From Saprospiraceae bacterium (GTDB taxonomy: Bacteria; Bacteroidota; Bacteroidia; Chitinophagales; Saprospiraceae), in assembly GCA_019638385.1 (NCBI GenBank), contig JAHBTW010000002.1, positions 1 to 64,000 of the forward strand: DNA of 64,000 bases. Reading direction: 5' to 3'. Positions 60,472 to 64,000 of the stretch are shown piece after piece. A program made the position numbers and the translations under genes. How positions within the stretch are numbered: the stretch's first letter is position 1; each line of letters starts with the position of its first letter. The notes beneath the pieces are model-generated. The model searched no databases, was not told the origin of the DNA, and saw nothing but the letters and a program-made list of their open reading frames with translations.

Positions 60472-60978
60472 CTAAATCTCCACCCTCCGGTTCATCACAA
60501 TCGCAATCGTTTCGCCTTCGCCGCGCGGATAGGGCACGCGCTTTACCTCGTAGTATCCTAAGTTCTCCCAAAAGCGACGGCCCGGTTCGTTGATTTCCAA
60601 AACGGCTACCCGGAGTAAGGCCCCGCCGTTGTCGGTCATATACGTTTCGATAAACTGGTGAACGCTTCGACTCAGACCGCTTCGGCGGTGCTCCGGCGCA
60701 ACGAGAAACAGCCCGATGATCCATTCCTTTTCGACCGGGTAATCGCGCACGAGATCAACAAAAGCGATGAGAGCGCCTTGCTCGTCAAAAAAGCCGAAGA
60801 CCTCCTTTTCATCCCGGCGTTTTCCCGGCGGCAAGCCGTTCAATATTTCATGCGCTACTGCGCTGGTGGGCGAGCGGCCTTCCATGTTTTCAAAATACGC
60901 GCGGCATTGCTCGAAAAAGGCCAGCACGAGATCTTCATCGTCGGGTTGAAGCAGGCGGGTGGAATTGGGTAGTTGCAT
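60472..60978 (-). CDS. GNAT family N-acetyltransferase
   Basis: A 168-residue acetyltransferase started at the ATG at 60978 (MQLPNSTRLLQPDDEDLVLA). The acetyl-CoA loop is visible as LVAPEHRRSGLSRSVHQFIE (R-x-x-G), preceded by GLF strand and followed by LRVAVLEINEPGRRFWENLG, the motif B region (N-E-P-G-R-R-F-W-E-N-L-G-Y). The substrate is unknown. It stands alone on the minus strand. Confidence 0.85.
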   Translation of the reverse strand: MQLPNSTRLLQPDDEDLVLAFFEQCRAYFENMEGRSPTSAVAHEILNGLPPGKRRDEKEVFGFFDEQGALIAFVDLVRDYPVEKEWIIGLFLVAPEHRRSGLSRSVHQFIETYMTDNGGALLRVAVLEINEPGRRFWENLGYYEVKRVPYPRGEGETIAIVMNRRVEI

Positions 60979-61070
60979 AGCGGTACGAAGATTTGACAAA
61001 TTCGAGACAGTTATCAACTCTCATTGATTACACCTTCAAGAAGTCTTATGTTTGCTTTGACAAATATACA

Positions 61071-61451
61071 ATGGCCATGAAAAAGTATTTACCACTTGTA
61101 TTAAGAATCATCGTTGCAGCTATTTTACTGCAAACACTCTGGTTCAAATTTACGGCAGCAGAGGAAAGTGTTTACATTTTTTCGCAGATCGGCATGGAAC
61201 CTTACGGCAGAATCGGCATCGGTATTGCAGAACTCATTGCCGGAATATTGATTTTGATTCCCCGAACCGCCTGGATCGGCGCCGGTCTTTCCGCAGGGGT
61301 CATCAGTGGCGCTATATTTTTTCATCTCACCAAACTGGGCATTGAGGTACAGGGAGACAAAGGCGCTTTGTTTTATACAGCCGTCCTTGTATTCGTATTA
61401 AGCCTTGCCGTTTTATGGTTGGAACGCAAAAAAATTCCCTTCATCAGATAA
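61071..61451 (+). CDS. DoxX-like membrane protein
   Basis: A 126-residue protein with four predicted membrane helices (LPLVLRIIVAAILLQTLWFK, GIGIAELIAGILILIP, WIGAGLSAGVISGAIFFHL, LFYTAVLVFVLSLAVLWLE). The WFKFT segment after helix 1 and the central GIAELIAGILI fit the DoxX family, small proteins of uncertain function linked to oxidative-stress or redox proteins. Start ATG at 61071; a second ATG lies two codons on. The frame is open upstream to 60993 but the extra sequence is not membrane-like. The aldolase gene starts 2 nt after its stop. Confidence 0.78.
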   Translation: MAMKKYLPLVLRIIVAAILLQTLWFKFTAAEESVYIFSQIGMEPYGRIGIGIAELIAGILILIPRTAWIGAGLSAGVISGAIFFHLTKLGIEVQGDKGALFYTAVLVFVLSLAVLWLERKKIPFIR

Positions 61452-61453
61452 TC

Positions 61454-62221
61454 ATGCAAAACAACACCGCTAAAGAAAAACTGCAACAAGGGCAGCATGT
61501 ATATGGCATCCTGTCTCCTACAACTGACCCGATCGTGTGTGAATACATCGGCTATGCCGGTTTCGATCTGTACATGATAGACGGAGAGCACGGCGCCGGT
61601 ACCCTTGCGGAAGTCGCCCACATGACGCGCGCCTGCGAAAGTGCCGGCATCCCCGTGTGGGCGCGCGTACGTAGCGTGGATGAAAAGCTCATCCTGCAAT
61701 ACTTAGACATAGGCGTCAGCGGCATCATGATACCCGGCATCCGCACTGCCGAGGATGTGAAACGGGCGGTGAACGCCGTGAAATACCCGCCGATCGGCCA
61801 ACGCGGCATCGGCCCCGTGCGCGCTGCCGACTACCTCATCGGCCGGCTCAACCAACTCCAATATGTGGAATGGGCCAACCGAAACACCGTCGTGCTGCCG
61901 CAGATCGAAACGCTGGAATGTCTCGACAATTTAGATGAAATATTGCAGGTAGAAGGCGTGGACGGTTTCATCATCGGCCCCCGCGACCTATCTATGGCAA
62001 TGGGCTACTACGACGGCCCCGATCACGATGAGGTGCGGCAGAAAATGTACGACATCATGGCACAGGTACGCGCCGCCGGCAAGTGGGTGGGCACCGTAGC
62101 CGGCGCTGCCGAACAGGCCAACGCGCTGACGGCTCATGGCGCCAATATCATCCTCCATTCCGTGCAAGGCTTGATACTCAGCGCGGGGAAAGCGTTTTTG
62201 TCGCAAGTGAGGGAGTCATAA
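61454..62221 (+). CDS. HpcH/HpaI aldolase/citrate lyase family protein
   Basis: A 255-residue class II aldolase. The fold markers are DLYMIDGEHGAGTLAEVAHM (metal-site Glu and His region), VWARVRSVDEKLILQYLDIG, GVSGIMIPGIRTAEDVKRAV, RGIGPVRAADYLIG, VLPQIETLECLDNLDEIL and GFIIGPRDLSMAMGYYDGPD. Such enzymes cleave 2-keto-3-deoxy acids to pyruvate and an aldehyde; the exact substrate is not known here. Start ATG at 61454, 2 nt after the DoxX stop; 74 nt before the acetolactate decarboxylase-like gene. Confidence 0.9.
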   Translation: MQNNTAKEKLQQGQHVYGILSPTTDPIVCEYIGYAGFDLYMIDGEHGAGTLAEVAHMTRACESAGIPVWARVRSVDEKLILQYLDIGVSGIMIPGIRTAEDVKRAVNAVKYPPIGQRGIGPVRAADYLIGRLNQLQYVEWANRNTVVLPQIETLECLDNLDEILQVEGVDGFIIGPRDLSMAMGYYDGPDHDEVRQKMYDIMAQVRAAGKWVGTVAGAAEQANALTAHGANIILHSVQGLILSAGKAFLSQVRES

Positions 62222-62294
62222 TCAGGGCAATCGCTGCTGAGCCGGAGGGAAAAACAACAACGCTTTCCTACCTTCACGCCCAAAACCACTCCAC

Positions 62295-63017
62295 ATGAAA
62301 TATTTCACCTTCATAATCCTCCTCCTGTCTGCCGCCGGCCTCGCTGCCCAGCAAGTCCACACCATAAGCGAAATGCGCAAAGTGATGATGGGGCAAGACC
62401 TCAGCGCGCATCTGCGCTGGGACACGGTGGCGCGGGAGCACCTCTTCGGCATCAGCCCATTGGGGCGACTGGAAGGAGAAGTCACCATCGTAGATGGGCA
62501 GCCGTTCGTGTCCACAGTGGACAAAAAAGGGCGGCTCCGGGTAAAACGCACCTGGAAAGTGGAAGCGCCCTTTGGTGTGTATGCACAAGTGCCCGCATGG
62601 GAACGAATTGAACTCGAAATGCCCATCCGCTCTGAAAGCGAGCTACAGCAAGCGCTCGAAGGGGTGTTGCAACACAAGGGTTACGACTTCTCCCAGCCAC
62701 TGCCCTTCCACATACAAGGCGCCTTCGAACGCGTTGACTATCACATCATCTCCAAACCCAAAGGAGAAATCGAACACAGCCACGAACTGCATGACAAAGC
62801 CAAAAAGCATTTCACTGTACAACATATCCGCGGAGAACTACTCGGCTTTTACTCCCGTCATCACGAGGGTATTTTCACCCACCGGGGCAGCTATGTACAC
62901 ATCCACTTCATAGACGCCCCCCGCAAGCATGCAGGGCACTTAGAGCATGTGGCGATCGGGCAGAAGTTTGTGTTGTATTTGCCTGCAAGCCGGGTTTCTA
63001 ATGAAGTTGAAAAGTAA
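62295..63017 (+). CDS. Acetolactate decarboxylase-like protein with signal peptide
   Basis: A 240-residue protein with an N-terminal signal peptide (KYFTFIILLLSAAGLAAQQ) and an acetolactate-decarboxylase-type core (GRLEGEVTIVDGQPFVST, LLGFYSRHHEGIFTHRGSYV). Zn-site His residues are seen in YVHIHFID and KHAGHLEH, as in AlsD/BudA. Classic enzymes are cytoplasmic and make acetoin; an exported form is odd and its substrate may differ. It is preceded by the aldolase gene and followed after 33 nt by a class V aminotransferase-fold gene. Confidence 0.85.
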   Translation: MKYFTFIILLLSAAGLAAQQVHTISEMRKVMMGQDLSAHLRWDTVAREHLFGISPLGRLEGEVTIVDGQPFVSTVDKKGRLRVKRTWKVEAPFGVYAQVPAWERIELEMPIRSESELQQALEGVLQHKGYDFSQPLPFHIQGAFERVDYHIISKPKGEIEHSHELHDKAKKHFTVQHIRGELLGFYSRHHEGIFTHRGSYVHIHFIDAPRKHAGHLEHVAIGQKFVLYLPASRVSNEVEK

Positions 63018-63050
63018 CTTTGTAACTTGAGCCATGAAAAATCCAATACT

Positions 63051-64000
63051 ATGGACAAACGAGCTTTCCTAAAAAACACCCTCTTCCTCGGCGCTGCCAT
63101 GCCTGTTTTTTTGAAAAACCTGAGTCGTTGGGTAAGCGAAATCGAACACCTGTCGCCCGAAGAAGCGGCCCGCGACGAAGACTTCTGGATGCGGGTGCGC
63201 AGCGGCTACCGGCTCAAACCCGATTACATCAATCTCGAAAACGGGTATTACTGCTTTTTGCCGCAGGACATTCTCGAACATTATATCCACCACATCCGGG
63301 AAATCAATTACCAAGGCTCGCATTACATGCGCACTGCGGTATGGGACAATAAGTACGCCGTTGCAGCGCAATTGGCTGAACTCGCCGGCTGTGGCGCAGA
63401 TGAACTCGTCATCACCCGGAATACCACGGAATCTTTAGACATCATCATCGGCGGTTTTCCCTGGAAAAAAGGCGATGAAGCCGTGATGGCGGAGCAAGAC
63501 TATTTCTCCATGCTCGAAATGTTTAATCAACAGGCCACGCAGCACGGTATTGTGAACAAGCGGGTTTCCGTGCCCAACCTCCCGCAGTCCGATGCAGCAA
63601 TCGTAGAGTTGTACGCCAGGGCTATTACGCCCAAAACCCGTCTGCTCATGGTGTGCCACATCGTCAATATCACCGGGCAGGTACTGCCTATCCGCAAAAT
63701 TTGCGACATGGCCCACAGCAAAGGCGTGGAGGTAATGGTGGACGGCGCGCACGCTTTTGCACACCTCCACTTTGCCATCCCCGACCTGAACTGCGACTAC
63801 TACGGCGCCAGTTTGCACAAATGGCTCAGCGCGCCTTTAGGCGCCGGGATGTTGTATGTGAAAAAAGAGAAAATACCCCAAATACGCCCCCTGTTTGCCA
63901 GTGCCGTCACCGACAATACTGACATCCGCCGGCTCAATCACACCGGCACCCATCCCCCGGCCACCGATCTGGCCATCGGCAATGCATTAGACTATCACTA
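63051..64000 (+). CDS. Class V aminotransferase-fold protein (isopenicillin-N-epimerase-like), partial
   Basis: Open from the ATG at 63051 through the window end, so the C-terminus is missing. About 316 residues are visible. It starts MDKRAFLKNTLFLGAAMPVF, a Tat-like or membrane-proximal segment with a KR pair. The PLP fold is clear: ELVITRNTTESLDIIIGGFP, LLMVCHIVNITGQVLPI, VMVDGAHAFAHLHFAI (Asp contacting the pyridine N) and YYGASLHKWLSAPLGAGML with the PLP-binding Lys. Family members act on sulfur or amino groups (cysteine desulfurase-like or isopenicillin-N-epimerase-like); the exact activity is unknown. Confidence 0.9.
   Translation, partial: MDKRAFLKNTLFLGAAMPVFLKNLSRWVSEIEHLSPEEAARDEDFWMRVRSGYRLKPDYINLENGYYCFLPQDILEHYIHHIREINYQGSHYMRTAVWDNKYAVAAQLAELAGCGADELVITRNTTESLDIIIGGFPWKKGDEAVMAEQDYFSMLEMFNQQATQHGIVNKRVSVPNLPQSDAAIVELYARAITPKTRLLMVCHIVNITGQVLPIRKICDMAHSKGVEVMVDGAHAFAHLHFAIPDLNCDYYGASLHKWLSAPLGAGMLYVKKEKIPQIRPLFASAVTDNTDIRRLNHTGTHPPATDLAIGNALDYH

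Noticed and set aside
1..64000. tRNA or rRNA genes
   Set aside because: No cloverleaf-like or rRNA-like segments recognised in intergenic gaps on either strand; a covariance-model scan was not possible here.

Overview
The window is about 64 kb of chromosome from a member of the Bacteroidota, most likely a Saprospiria- or Chitinophagia-like lineage (inference). Supporting signs are a fused CcoN-CcoO cbb3 oxidase subunit, a UpxY-type NusG paralogue, promoter -7 boxes of the TAnnTTTG type (for example 14900-14907, 16352-16359, 58539-58546), DUF433/DUF5615 gene pairs and the general protein flavour. No rRNA, tRNA, CRISPR array or complete insertion sequence was seen.

Left part (1-17.6 kb), mostly housekeeping. 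An AT-rich edge holds an SRPBCC-like protein and a truncated acetyltransferase. Then come methylmalonyl-CoA mutase, a vanadium-dependent haloperoxidase, an M16 zinc peptidase, a DUF433/DUF5615 toxin-antitoxin-type pair whose toxin carries an in-frame stop, and a ferredoxin-NADP reductase. A cbb3 cytochrome oxidase gene set follows (ccoS, ccoNO, a CcoQ-like gene, ccoP, ccoG, fixH and a TauE/SafE-like gene), all on the minus strand, with two CRP/FNR-like half-site palindromes 22 bp apart upstream. MgtE and alanine dehydrogenase close this part on the plus strand, followed by a strong bidirectional hairpin terminator.

Centre (17.6-58.4 kb): one long minus-strand gene run of about 41 kb encoding an extracellular contractile injection system (eCIS; PVC/Afp/AlgoCIS-like phage-tail particle). 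In transcription order: UpxY/NusG antiterminator, DUF4255 (Pvc16) cap, a 369-aa unknown, sheath, two unknown helical proteins, two tube proteins, a 54-aa DUF5908 (Pvc6-like) protein, a LysM baseplate protein, VgrG-like spike, PAAR tip, gp25 wedge, baseplate J, a fibre with an S74-type chaperone tail, a giant 2375-aa second baseplate protein with many repeats, a 1274-aa unknown and the tape measure. Then come a 7TM membrane protein with an EAD11-like tail, a 1308-aa DUF4157 toxin with a colicin-DNase-like HNH tip and its SMI1/KNR4 immunity protein, a second haloperoxidase, an orphan ParA ATPase, a second DUF4157 protein, a small lipoprotein-like gene and the AAA+ ATPase (Pvc15). A two-component system (histidine kinase plus LuxR-type regulator) sits just upstream on the same strand. 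No capsid, portal, terminase, integrase or lysis genes are present, so this is an eCIS and not a prophage; TssJLM-type membrane-complex genes are also absent, so it is not a classical type VI system.

Right part (60.4-64 kb): a GNAT acetyltransferase, DoxX-like membrane protein, HpcH/HpaI aldolase, a secreted acetolactate-decarboxylase-like protein, and a class V aminotransferase-fold protein cut by the window end.

The most interesting content is the eCIS accessory set: a dedicated antiterminator at the head of a very long operon, cargo proteins sharing an N-terminal motif, a nuclease/immunity pair with a composition break at the toxin tip, a haloperoxidase and an orphan ParA inside the run, an EAD-tailed 7TM protein, and an unusually enlarged baseplate protein.
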